The notes: generated from the sequence alone by a model not told the origin. A stretch of 13,666 nt of DNA from CAYJWS01 sp964373925 (GCA_964373925.1 CAYJWS010000030.1:1-13666); one strand, 5' to 3'; shown: positions 1 through 5,240, counted from the first letter of the stretch. Made by a program: numbers and translations.

Positions 1-22
1 TTGTGACCGCAGAAAAAATAAG

Positions 23-108
23 ATTGTCATTCCGGCCACTGAGCCGGAATCTAGTCAATTAATATATTTTATTCTTTTAGATCCCGCATCCGGGTGCGGG
101 ATGACAAT
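23..108. repeat. Two-hairpin repeat, copy A
   Basis: Begins ATTGTCAT and ends ATGACAAT, so the ends are inverted. Inside are a TTCCGGCC...GAGCCGGAA hairpin, an A/T-rich linker ending TTTTAGATCCC, and a second hairpin CCCGCAtccggGTGCGGG. A second copy with the same ends and a matching linker is at 8432-8545, so this is a dispersed family rather than a chance palindrome. It is non-coding and lies upstream of the tRNA-Leu promoter. The type resembles REP or small MITE-like elements; no transposase is visible in the window. Confidence 0.8.
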
Positions 109-142
109 TTTTCTACAACCTCATAATTATATTTCATTTTCA

Positions 143-171
143 TTGACATTGTATCAAATTTTTCATATAAT
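143..171 (+). promoter_or_regulatory. Sigma70-type promoter for tRNA-Leu
   Basis: Perfect consensus TTGACA (143-148) and TATAAT (166-171) with a 17-bp spacer. The predicted start near 178 would leave a leader of about 45 nt before the tRNA at 223. A full-consensus promoter is what one expects for a stable RNA gene. Confidence 0.85.
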
Positions 172-222
172 CAACGTAAATCATTTATGCCGCTCGTGTG
201 ATTTTATTACAAAAAATTGTAT

Positions 223-306
223 GCCGAAGTGACGGAACTGGTAGACGTACACGACTCAAAATCGTGCGCTCGTAAGGGCATGAGGGTTCGAGTCCCTCCT
301 TCGGCA
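223..306 (+). tRNA. tRNA-Leu(CAA)
   Basis: Class II tRNA of 84 nt. The acceptor stem GCCGAAG pairs with CTTCGGC, followed by discriminator A306. The anticodon stem CACGA/TCGTG encloses the loop CTCAAAA, giving anticodon CAA (reads UUG). A long variable arm follows and the T arm is GAGGG-TTCGAGT-CCCTC. CCA is not encoded (next bases TTCT), so a CCA-adding enzyme is needed. It is preceded by a consensus promoter at 143-171. Confidence 0.95.
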
Positions 307-329
307 TTCTGTATTAAAGAAGAGACGCG

Positions 330-429
330 TCCCGACAAATGTCGGGATGCCCAAAAGGCGTGTCGGTTCCCTGCCTCGCCGAGACTTATAGAAACCCAAA
401 ACCCGGCGAGTCGAGGCGGGGACCCCGAC
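330..429. repeat. Hairpin block downstream of tRNA-Leu
   Basis: A perfect 8-bp hairpin TCCCGACA-aa-TGTCGGGA (330-347) is followed by a long imperfect hairpin (362-429). In the latter, GTCGGTTCCCTGCCTCG pairs with CGAGGCGGGGACCCCGAC and an inner CGCCG/CGGCG extends it. A T-run at 444-450 follows, so the block could end the tRNA transcript, although the run lies 15 nt from the stem. Reading frames through it are not credible as genes. Confidence 0.6.
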
Positions 430-452
430 CAACGGCAATAAAATTTTTTTAT

Positions 453-845
453 ATGAATAACTATCAAGGTATCATTATTGAAGAATCCCTTACAAGCAAG
501 GAAGTGCTCAAAAGTGTAAAAGTTATCTCAACAAAAGTTGAGCCTGTTACAAAAAAACATCAAACACCTTGGCTGTCAGAGTGGACATTGCATACCGTTG
601 AAATACCAGAAACAGAAGCACAAAAAATTGCTCATGAGATTAGCAAATCTCTTGAAAGCGAACATTCATGGTATGCCAATTTTAAAAACGCAACCCATTA
701 CTACATTATTTTTCGCGACAAAGTCTTTTATATAGATCGAAAGAATAAAATACAATACGATAAAGCCAAACTCCACGGCATTTCACTCGGCATTCCTGAA
801 TATCAAGTTGATTTTCATCCTGATATCGCGGAATGGGAAAGATAA
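453..845 (+). CDS. Conserved hypothetical protein (130 aa)
   Basis: I do not know a biochemical function for this soluble, acidic/basic mixed protein of 130 residues. It begins MNNYQGIIIEESL and ends HPDIAEWER. The central stretch TPWLSEWTLHTVEIPE and the later SEHSWYANFKN and HYYIIFRDKVF are the kind of strongly patterned segments seen in a short protein I associate with Parcubacteria genomes; that is recollection, not a search result. No signal peptide or membrane segment is visible. The frame stays open upstream to 339, but that part is hairpin repeat, so the ATG at 453 is preferred. It has no Shine-Dalgarno; AAATTTTTTTTAT precedes the start. The next gene starts 7 nt after the stop, suggesting a short operon. 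Confidence 0.75.
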   Translation: MNNYQGIIIEESLTSKEVLKSVKVISTKVEPVTKKHQTPWLSEWTLHTVEIPETEAQKIAHEISKSLESEHSWYANFKNATHYYIIFRDKVFYIDRKNKIQYDKAKLHGISLGIPEYQVDFHPDIAEWER

Positions 846-851
846 AAATCT

Positions 852-1730
852 ATGAACAATATAAAAAAATCAAAAGAAATACCATTTGAAAAAAATGATA
901 CTTTGCAAAATTCTAAAAAATTTAAAGCTGATGAAAGAGAATCTGAAAAATCAAATGAAAATGATAAAACCATAGATGAAAAAGAAAATATACCTAAAAA
1001 CGCTAAAAAAGCCAGCGAGACAAAAGAAATTGACACCATGAGAGATTTTCTTGACAGCTTAAAAGAAACCTACGACCAAGCTCACGATGAAGAGACGAAA
1101 AAAAATCTTGCTCACCATATTATCAAGCTTGAAATGGCGCTCGCAACAGCAGGGCTAACATCAGACAAAGTATTCGTTCGCGAAACTTCAAAAGGAATTT
1201 TGGGATATTATGATCCCGAAGCAAACCAAATAGCAATCTCCCAAGACCAACTAGAAAACCTCAATACCGATCAGATGCTCTATAACACCATTCTCGTCCA
1301 TGAAAAAACGCACAAAGAAGGAATCTCCGACGAGGGTCTAACGCAAAAGCTTGTCACTCGGAAAATCACTGCCACACCCGGAATATATACGCACGAACAA
1401 AAAGATGCGGAGCACACATTCTTTCATGTTGGAATTTCTAAGGCGCTTGAGCTCTATGAGATAGACAAACCACAAGATCTTGTAAAATATTATTTAGAAA
1501 TCGAACTTGAGAAGCTCTGGAAGGAAAAACTTGAATCGCTATATAAGCATAGTTCAGAAAAAATAAAGCACGGAGAGCACCTTGAAAAAATTTCAAAAAA
1601 AGAAATAGAAAAACTCGAAGAGGAGTTTGAAGAGGGCGCGCCTCGCCTCTATAAAAAACTTGAAAAAAACTTGTTTGATTTTGAAAAAATATCTTTGGAG
1701 ATTCTCAATACACTGTCAAAAGAAATGTAA
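852..1730 (+). CDS. Putative HExxH zinc metallopeptidase (292 aa)
   Basis: Residues 1-60 are very rich in Lys, Glu, Asn and Ser, probably disordered. Residues 60-135 are helical and lead into ILGYYDPEANQIAIS. Residues 147-165 read ILVHEKTHKEGISDEGLTQ, which holds the zinc-peptidase signature HExxH (HEKTH, 150-154). A Glu at 161 inside SDEGLT is a candidate third ligand, as in gluzincin-like enzymes. The C-terminal third (about 205-292) is Lys/Glu-rich and probably coiled coil. There is no signal peptide, so it is likely cytoplasmic unless exported by other means. Motif and context support a protease-like fold only; no substrate can be assigned. It lies 7 nt after the upstream gene and 1 nt before the next, so it is probably cotranscribed. 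HExxH can occur by chance, but the hydrophobic lead-in and downstream Glu argue against that. Confidence 0.72.
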   Translation: MNNIKKSKEIPFEKNDTLQNSKKFKADERESEKSNENDKTIDEKENIPKNAKKASETKEIDTMRDFLDSLKETYDQAHDEETKKNLAHHIIKLEMALATAGLTSDKVFVRETSKGILGYYDPEANQIAISQDQLENLNTDQMLYNTILVHEKTHKEGISDEGLTQKLVTRKITATPGIYTHEQKDAEHTFFHVGISKALELYEIDKPQDLVKYYLEIELEKLWKEKLESLYKHSSEKIKHGEHLEKISKKEIEKLEEEFEEGAPRLYKKLEKNLFDFEKISLEILNTLSKEM

Positions 1731-1731
1731 T

Positions 1732-2079
1732 ATGGAAAAAAGTGAAAAAAATATTTTGAAAGCAGTTGTTCAATATGAAAGTGACCTACTTTCTCCTGCT
1801 GATTTATTTAATAGGGTTGCTCATGGTAATCGACGGTCCGTTGCAAATTTGATCGCAAGGGGTTATATTGAAGAAGTTCCTCAAGATATGCCAGGCTGGG
1901 ATTATAGCTATAGTCTTAATTTTTACCGAGCGACAGAAAAGGGTCTTAATAAATTTGCGTCTTTGCCTAAAAAAACTTGGTTCTTTTTAAAAAGAGATAT
2001 TCGAACGATTATTATATCTGCGATTAGTGCTCTCGTAACATCAATACTCACAATTTATGTTGATAAATTAAAGCATTAA
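1732..2079 (+). CDS. Winged-helix-like protein with C-terminal membrane anchor (115 aa)
   Basis: The family is not recognised. Residues 1-50 (KNILKAVVQYESDLLSPADL ... SVANLIARGYIEEVP) have the helix-helix-helix-then-wing pattern of a winged-helix DNA-binding fold. YRATEKGLNKF near residues 65-76 resembles the end of such domains in MarR/PadR-like proteins. A single hydrophobic segment (IIISAISALVTSILTIYV, about 92-109) near the C terminus would anchor it in the membrane. The frame is open upstream to 1627 but overlaps the preceding gene, and the ATG at 1732 follows that gene's stop by one base, which fits translational coupling. A membrane-tethered regulator next to a putative protease is an inference from architecture, not from homology. 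Confidence 0.65.
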   Translation: MEKSEKNILKAVVQYESDLLSPADLFNRVAHGNRRSVANLIARGYIEEVPQDMPGWDYSYSLNFYRATEKGLNKFASLPKKTWFFLKRDIRTIIISAISALVTSILTIYVDKLKH

Positions 2080-2128
2080 TTAATAAAAAAATTTTGTCGA
2101 TTGATCTAAATTATAATTATTAAAATTT

Positions 2129-2350
2129 ATGGACATAGGATTATTAGAATCAAAAATATTAAAGCTTATTGAATTTCCAGAAAAATTAGACAGTTTTTCT
2201 GTGTGGATAGAGAATAAAAGGTGGTTTGTTGATTATGCTTATTGTGGAGTAAGGCTGGATCCTGTTTTTGGACCATTGTACGATAATAATATTACAGAAA
2301 AACGACTTGCAAGTATAATAGTAGAAAAATTAATAATTGAAATTAAATAA
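2129..2350 (+). CDS. Small hypothetical protein (73 aa)
   Basis: An unrecognised 73-residue protein starting MDIGLLESKILKLIEFPEK, with SVWIENKRWFVDYAYCGVRLDPVFG in the middle and a Lys/Ile-rich end. There is no membrane segment or signal peptide. Amino-acid composition (balanced charges, an amphipathic first helix) suggests a real small protein rather than noise. It lies 49 nt after the winged-helix gene in the same orientation. No Shine-Dalgarno is present; ATTAAAATTT precedes the ATG. Confidence 0.5.
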   Translation: MDIGLLESKILKLIEFPEKLDSFSVWIENKRWFVDYAYCGVRLDPVFGPLYDNNITEKRLASIIVEKLIIEIK

Positions 2351-2372
2351 TAAACATGAAATGTTATAATTT

Positions 2373-2540
2373 ATGATACAAATAATTTTTTCGATTATAA
2401 TAGCTTTAGTTATTTTTTCTTGGCTTAAAAATTTTAAAAGTAAAGTTGATCGCGGAGAATATCTTAAAAAATACATGGATCGACAAAATATGAAGGAATT
2501 AAATCAAGTGTTAAAAGATATAGAAAAACAAAAAAAGTGA
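2373..2540 (+). CDS. Small single-TM protein (55 aa)
   Basis: A short open frame, ATG at 2373 to TGA at 2540. It opens with a hydrophobic helix (MIQIIFSIIIALVIFSWLK), followed by a strongly basic, amphipathic tail (KSKVDRGEYLKKYMDRQN ... KDIEKQKK). This is a typical N-in membrane-anchored micropeptide layout. It starts 22 nt after the previous stop, on the same strand. The function is unknown; it is the last member of the hypothetical cluster before the tRNA-fMet promoter. Confidence 0.5.
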   Translation: MIQIIFSIIIALVIFSWLKNFKSKVDRGEYLKKYMDRQNMKELNQVLKDIEKQKK

Positions 2541-2598
2541 TCTTATACGATTTAATTATATTTTTAATTTGATGTTTTTTTCTACTTTTTAAGAAAAC

Positions 2599-2627
2599 TT
2601 GAAAAAAAATGAATTTTAAGTTATAGT
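2599..2627 (+). promoter_or_regulatory. Sigma70-type promoter for tRNA-fMet
   Basis: TTGAAA (2599-2604) and TATAGT (2622-2627) with a 17-bp spacer. The predicted start near 2634 leaves a leader of about 20 nt before the tRNA at 2656. The surrounding sequence is A/T-rich and non-coding. Confidence 0.65.
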
Positions 2628-2655
2628 AGAATACATCACAACGCAAAGTGAACGA

Positions 2656-2729
2656 CGCGGGGTAGAGCAGCCCGGCAGCTCGCCAGGCCCATAACCTGGA
2701 GGTCGTGGGTTCAAATCCCACCCCCGCTA
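2656..2729 (+). tRNA. Initiator tRNA-fMet(CAT)
   Basis: The acceptor stem CGCGGGG faces CCCCGCT, leaving a C1-U72 mismatch, the hallmark of bacterial initiators. The D stem GAGC/GCTC gives the initiator-type A11-U24 pair. The anticodon stem CCAGG/CCTGG encloses the loop CCCATAA with anticodon CAT. The T arm is GTGGG-TTCAAAT-CCCAC and the discriminator is A729; CCA is not encoded. Two oddities are visible. Position 33 is C (2689) instead of the near-universal U, and pair 29-41 is A-U, so only two of the usual three consecutive G-C anticodon-stem pairs remain. Confidence 0.93.
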
Positions 2730-2830
2730 ATTAAGACCAAAGCAGGATAAATTCTAGAATAGTGGTTTGTAGTTGGAGGGTTCCCAGCCCAAGGCTGGTC
2801 CGCCTCGGGCGGAAAATCCCACCCCCGCTA
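2713..2830 (+). repeat. att-like unit: tRNA-fMet 3' tail duplicated 101 bp downstream
   Basis: The last 17 nt of tRNA-fMet (2713-2729, from T-loop position 57 to the discriminator) recur exactly at 2814-2830. The copy directly follows the palindrome TCCGCCTCGGGCGGA (2799-2813), and another hairpin CCAGCCCAAGGCTGG lies just before that. The copy is not a complete tRNA. The same arrangement occurs after tRNA-Asp. It may be a remnant or unit of a small element using the T-loop to 3'-end segment as its attachment site. Confidence 0.7.
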
Positions 2831-2831
2831 C

Positions 2832-2922
2832 CAACTTTCGCTTTTGCGAAAGTTGTACCCCGAAGCCTTGGCGTCCAGTCTTCGTAGCCGTAGATTACTA
2901 CGGCGGAGCAGGCAAGGGGTAC
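2832..2922. repeat. Clustered hairpin repeats
   Basis: A perfect hairpin CAACTTTCGC-tttt-GCGAAAGTTG (2832-2855) is followed by an outer stem GTACCCC (2855-2861)/GGGGTAC (2916-2922). The latter encloses GCCGTAG-atta-CTACGGC (2887-2904). Frames through this region are compositionally odd and are not annotated as genes. It looks like an accumulation of REP-type elements in the RNA island. Confidence 0.6.
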
Positions 2923-2998
2923 AAGTATTCAAGAGAACCAGCTTGCTTAAGACAAAGCTTCAGTTGGCAAGCCAAAATAGCTGTAAGCTATAAGCCAT

Positions 2999-3061
2999 AA
3001 GCTGTAAGATATGCCACATATTTTACTTACTACTTATATCTTATTGCTTACAGCTTTTTTT
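2999..3061 (+). terminator. Probable intrinsic terminator after the tRNA-fMet region
   Basis: Stem AAGCTGTAAG (2999-3008)/CTTACAGCTT (3047-3056), with an additional TAAGATAT/ATATCTTA pairing inside, is followed by a T-run to 3061. The left arm belongs to an iterated-word tract (CTGTAAGCTATAAGCCATAAG), so it is both a repeat and a plausible terminator. The long loop lowers certainty. Confidence 0.5.
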
Positions 3062-3172
3062 ATGGCAGGGTAGCTCCCACCTTCGTCCCCCAAGGCTTTC
3101 GACTAAGCTCAGCCGAAGTCAAGCTTTCGGGGAACTTCGGCGGGCAGGCAGCTTTAGAGTAGTACCTTTTTA
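3062..3172. other. Non-coding stretch with a tRNA 5' fragment and repeats
   Basis: Positions 3064-3076 (GGCAGGGTAGCTC) match the first 13 nt of the tRNA at 3190 with one mismatch. Next comes CCCCCAAGGCTTTCGACTAA; the core word CCCCAAGGCTTTC recurs at 8319-8331. The rest is GCC/CGG-rich imperfect hairpin sequence. I see no gene or promoter here. Confidence 0.5.
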
Positions 3173-3277
3173 CCTCCCACCTTTTCCTTGGCTGGGTAGC
3201 TCAGTGGTAGAGCAGTGCCTTCATAAGGCATTGGCCGTGGGTTCAAATCCCACCCCAGCTAGAGAAAAGGTGGGAGG
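3173..3277. repeat. 14-bp perfect inverted repeat flanking a tRNA
   Basis: CCTCCCACCTTTTC (3173-3186) and GAAAAGGTGGGAGG (3264-3277) are perfect complements that bracket tRNA 3190-3261. They are separated from it by only 3 and 2 nt. In the precursor RNA the arms would coaxially extend the acceptor stem. Confidence 0.85.
3190..3261 (+). tRNA. tRNA with CAT anticodon (elongator Met, or Ile2)
   Basis: The acceptor GGCTGGG pairs with CCCAGCT (G1-U72 wobble) and the discriminator is A261. The D arm is GCTC/GAGC, the anticodon stem GTGCC/GGCAT, and the loop TTCATAA gives anticodon CAT with a normal U33. The T arm is GTGGG-TTCAAAT-CCCAC. CCA is not encoded. It lacks the initiator 1-72 mismatch, so it is not the start tRNA. 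Whether it is elongator Met or a lysidine-modified Ile2 cannot be settled from sequence alone. It is the only other CAT tRNA in the window. No close promoter is evident. Confidence 0.88.
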
Positions 3278-3281
3278 GCAA

Positions 3282-3375
3282 ATAGGCATGCCCCATCATC
3301 GAAGGGGCAACGTCTCCGGTGCGAATCTCGCAGTCCCGCGAAGGCGGGACATAGACCCCGCTGTATAGCGGGGCC
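3282..3375. repeat. Three G+C-rich hairpins before the YdjM-like gene
   Basis: GCCCC (3290-3294)/GGGGC (3304-3308), GTCCCGC-gaag-GCGGGAC (3333-3350) and CCCCGCT-gtat-AGCGGGG (3356-3373). The last is followed by pyrimidine-rich sequence without a clean T-run. No gene is seen in the interval between the tRNA and the ATG at 3408. The hairpins could terminate the tRNA transcript or be REP-type repeats. Confidence 0.55.
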
Positions 3376-3407
3376 TCCCCTACTATTTTTCAATTTATCA
3401 ATTTTAT

Positions 3408-3878
3408 ATGTTTCTTACCGTACATTCTGCCGCCGGCGCGCTTATCGGCGGTTCTATAGGAAACCCATTTCTTGCTTTTCTTTTTGGAATGGCGTCGCAT
3501 TTTTTGCTTGATAGAATCCCCCACTTTGATCCAAACGGATATCAAGACTTTGAAACAAAGCCCATACGCCTCACGCGTGACGGAAAAAAATATATTACCA
3601 TAGTTTTTATTGATACGATTTTTGTAGGGATTTTTTTGCTTATACTTTTTAAAAAACAACAAAATCCCTACCCCGCTATGTTTGGGGCTTTAGGCGCGGT
3701 TGCTCCTGATTATCTTATGGGGTTGGCAAAACTTACAAAAAATAAATGGCTTCTTATCTATGATGCATTCCACAAGCGCATGCATTTTGACCCAAAAAAA
3801 ATCCCTGTAAATTTTATTACAGGAAATCTCACGCAAGTTGCCGTATTATTTATTGCGTTATTTCTCCTTTTTAGATAA
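3408..3878 (+). CDS. YdjM/DUF457-like membrane protein (156 aa)
   Basis: A membrane protein with about four hydrophobic segments: roughly residues 8-33, 64-82, 90-108 and 138-155. Conserved-looking polar residues sit at the membrane edge: His6 in VHSAAGALIGG, the motif ASHFLLDRIPHFD (about 29-41), APDYLMG (about 98-104) and FHKRMHFD. This pattern of His/Asp clusters in a four-helix membrane protein matches the YdjM-type family, annotated as membrane-bound metal-dependent hydrolases, although an activity is not well established. The start at ATG 3408 places His6 at its usual N-terminal position. It is convergent with the glycosyltransferase gene, and the 51-nt gap carries the left arm of a perfect palindrome. 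Confidence 0.7.
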   Translation: MFLTVHSAAGALIGGSIGNPFLAFLFGMASHFLLDRIPHFDPNGYQDFETKPIRLTRDGKKYITIVFIDTIFVGIFLLILFKKQQNPYPAMFGALGAVAPDYLMGLAKLTKNKWLLIYDAFHKRMHFDPKKIPVNFITGNLTQVAVLFIALFLLFR

Positions 3879-3922
3879 CTTGGACGCACTACATCACTCT
3901 CTCGCGCATGAACAGGTTTTTT

Positions 3923-3962
3923 TATACTATCATTTTGGACGATCGTCCAAAATGATAGTATA
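3923..3962. repeat. Perfect 40-bp palindrome at a convergent gene end
   Basis: TATACTATCATTTTGGACGA (3923-3942) is followed immediately by its exact reverse complement (3943-3962), with no loop. It lies between the convergent genes ending at 3878 and 3930 and contains the stop codon and last residues of the minus-strand glycosyltransferase. On the plus strand a T-run precedes it rather than follows it, so it is not a textbook intrinsic terminator in either direction. It could still form a strong hairpin in both transcripts. Confidence 0.95.
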
Positions 3963-5144
3963 AAGGCTTGCATATACTTGTATGGTTTTTTGGGCTGATT
4001 TTTTCCAATCAAAAAATTTTGCCCGCTCTCTTCCCTTTTTTCGTAAGGTATCTCGCAATGAATTGTTTTGTATTATGCTCTTCATCGCGCTTGCGATCTC
4101 ATTCACATTTTCCGCGTGAACATATAGAGCAGCGTCTCCGCCGACTTCCGAAAGCGATGAATTATTTGAGGTGATGACAGGAACTCCAAAACTCATTGCC
4201 TCCAGCACCGGCAGGCCAAATCCCTCATACAGGGTCGGCCAGACAAAGCACTGTGTGTTTTTTAACAATACCAGCTTTTCTTCAACGCTTACATATCCTA
4301 TGTATTGTATATATTGAGCGGCCGGAGATTTTTTTATTGCGTCCAAAATCGGATCATATTTCCAGCCAAGCCCGCCTGCAAGCACAAGATAATAATTTTT
4401 TGTCATTTCCCCCTCACCCGGCCTTTGGCCACCCTCTCCCCCATGGGGAGAGGGACGGGGGGTGAGGGAATCTTTCGCAACCAATTCTTCAAACGCCTTA
4501 ACAATATTCATAATATTCTTCCTCGGCTCTATGGTGCCGATGAATAGAAAATATTTTTTCCCAATTAAATCAAAATTTTTTAATATTTCCGCGGCCTTAT
4601 CATCTGCGACATCTTGCATTTCAACTCCGAGATGCGTCACAATAATTTTTTTCTCGTCTATATGAAAAAAACGAATAATATCTTTTTTCGTGTTCTCTGA
4701 TACGGCAATAATTTTCTTCGCCCGTCTTATGCTTTGGGGAATAATAACTTTTCTCCAAAGAAAATCATTCTTTGGCAAAAACCATTTTGGATTTACATAC
4801 ATAGAGAGATCCGCGATGGTAATTACGCTTGCAGTTTTTAAAAATAATGGAAGACTTCCAGAAAGAGAATGAAAAATATCCAGTTTATTTTTTTTAATGC
4901 ATCGCGCAAAAATTAGATGGGAAGATATAAATGGAATCGTTTTTTTAGGAAAATGGACAATAGTGACATTGGACGCCAAAAACTCTTTCGGAGGATCAGC
5001 GTTATACGAAAAAAATAAAAAATATTGATTTATAGTGTCAATATTCAAAATATTTTTCACCAAATAATAAGAATAATGAGCGATACCAGCTCGCTCATTA
5101 TTTTTTGAATCTACAATTGTCCTGCAGTCAATACCGATACGCAT
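3930..5144 (-). CDS. GT4-family glycosyltransferase (404 aa)
   Basis: A retaining GT-B glycosyltransferase of the GT4 type, transferring a sugar from a nucleotide donor, probably to an envelope glycan or lipid-linked acceptor at the inner membrane face. The N-terminal domain opens MRIGIDCRTI with GIAHYSYYL. The hinge is HLGVEM (about 171-176) and the C-terminal domain starts FLFIGTIEPRKNI (199-211). The donor-site signature EX7E is EGFGLPVLE (Glu307, Glu315), followed by AMSFGVPVITSN and SEVGGDAALYV. Length is close to family norms once two additions are removed. One is about 20 residues (227-246) encoded by a G+C-rich palindrome. The other is the terminal ten residues YTIILDDRPK and stop, encoded by the 40-bp palindrome. 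AGGA four bases before the ATG may be a weak RBS. Donor and acceptor are unknown. Confidence 0.9.
   Translation of the reverse strand: MRIGIDCRTIVDSKNNERAGIAHYSYYLVKNILNIDTINQYFLFFSYNADPPKEFLASNVTIVHFPKKTIPFISSHLIFARCIKKNKLDIFHSLSGSLPLFLKTASVITIADLSMYVNPKWFLPKNDFLWRKVIIPQSIRRAKKIIAVSENTKKDIIRFFHIDEKKIIVTHLGVEMQDVADDKAAEILKNFDLIGKKYFLFIGTIEPRKNIMNIVKAFEELVAKDSLTPRPSPHGGEGGQRPGEGEMTKNYYLVLAGGLGWKYDPILDAIKKSPAAQYIQYIGYVSVEEKLVLLKNTQCFVWPTLYEGFGLPVLEAMSFGVPVITSNNSSLSEVGGDAALYVHAENVNEIASAMKSIIQNNSLRDTLRKKGRERAKFFDWKKSAQKTIQVYASLYTIILDDRPK
4409..4468. repeat. 60-bp palindromic element inserted in frame in the GT4 gene
   Basis: Outer arms CCCTCACCC/GGGTGAGGG enclose two inner hairpins, GGCC-ttt-GGCC and CCCTCTCCCCCATGGGGAGAGGG, predicting a three-way-junction fold. 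Its length of about 60 nt equals 20 codons, so the frame is kept. It is translated as TPRPSPHGGEGG followed by QRPGEGE, between beta-strand elements of the C-terminal domain. Its composition is far more G+C-rich than the flanking coding sequence. Confidence 0.88.
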
Positions 5145-5152
5145 ATTTCCTG

Positions 5153-5240
5153 AAACTTATAACTTGTAACTTGAAACCCATACACAAAACAATCATAAAA
5201 ATAAATTCACATGTTTCAAGTTTTATGTTTCACGTTTCAA
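5153..5240. repeat. Iterated-word hairpin (AACTTGAAAC family), copy 1
   Basis: The left arm carries GAAACTTATAACTTGTAAC then AACTTGAAAC (5168-5177). The right arm starts GTTTCAAGTT (5213-5222) and continues ATGTTTCACGTTTCAAG. Ten base pairs are exact, with further imperfect pairing. The right arm overlaps the last codons and stop of the M16 peptidase gene. Copies of the same family lie around 12069-12105 and 12487-12544. Confidence 0.75.

Noticed and set aside
339..452. N-terminal extension of the 453-845 gene
   Set aside because: This part is encoded by the hairpin block after tRNA-Leu; the ATG at 453 begins the patterned protein.
2773..3000. 75-codon open frame in the RNA island
   Set aside because: It runs through three hairpin repeats and the copied tRNA tail; composition is not protein-like and there is no start context.
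3300..3340. CCGGTGCGAATCTCGC resembling a tRNA T arm
   Set aside because: No acceptor, D or anticodon arm could be fitted around it, so it was not called a tRNA or tRNA pseudogene.
3930..3932. UGA as glycine (recoded genetic code)
   Set aside because: UGA ends the glycosyltransferase and the 55-residue ORF, and none of the conserved genes contains an in-frame UGA, so the standard code fits.
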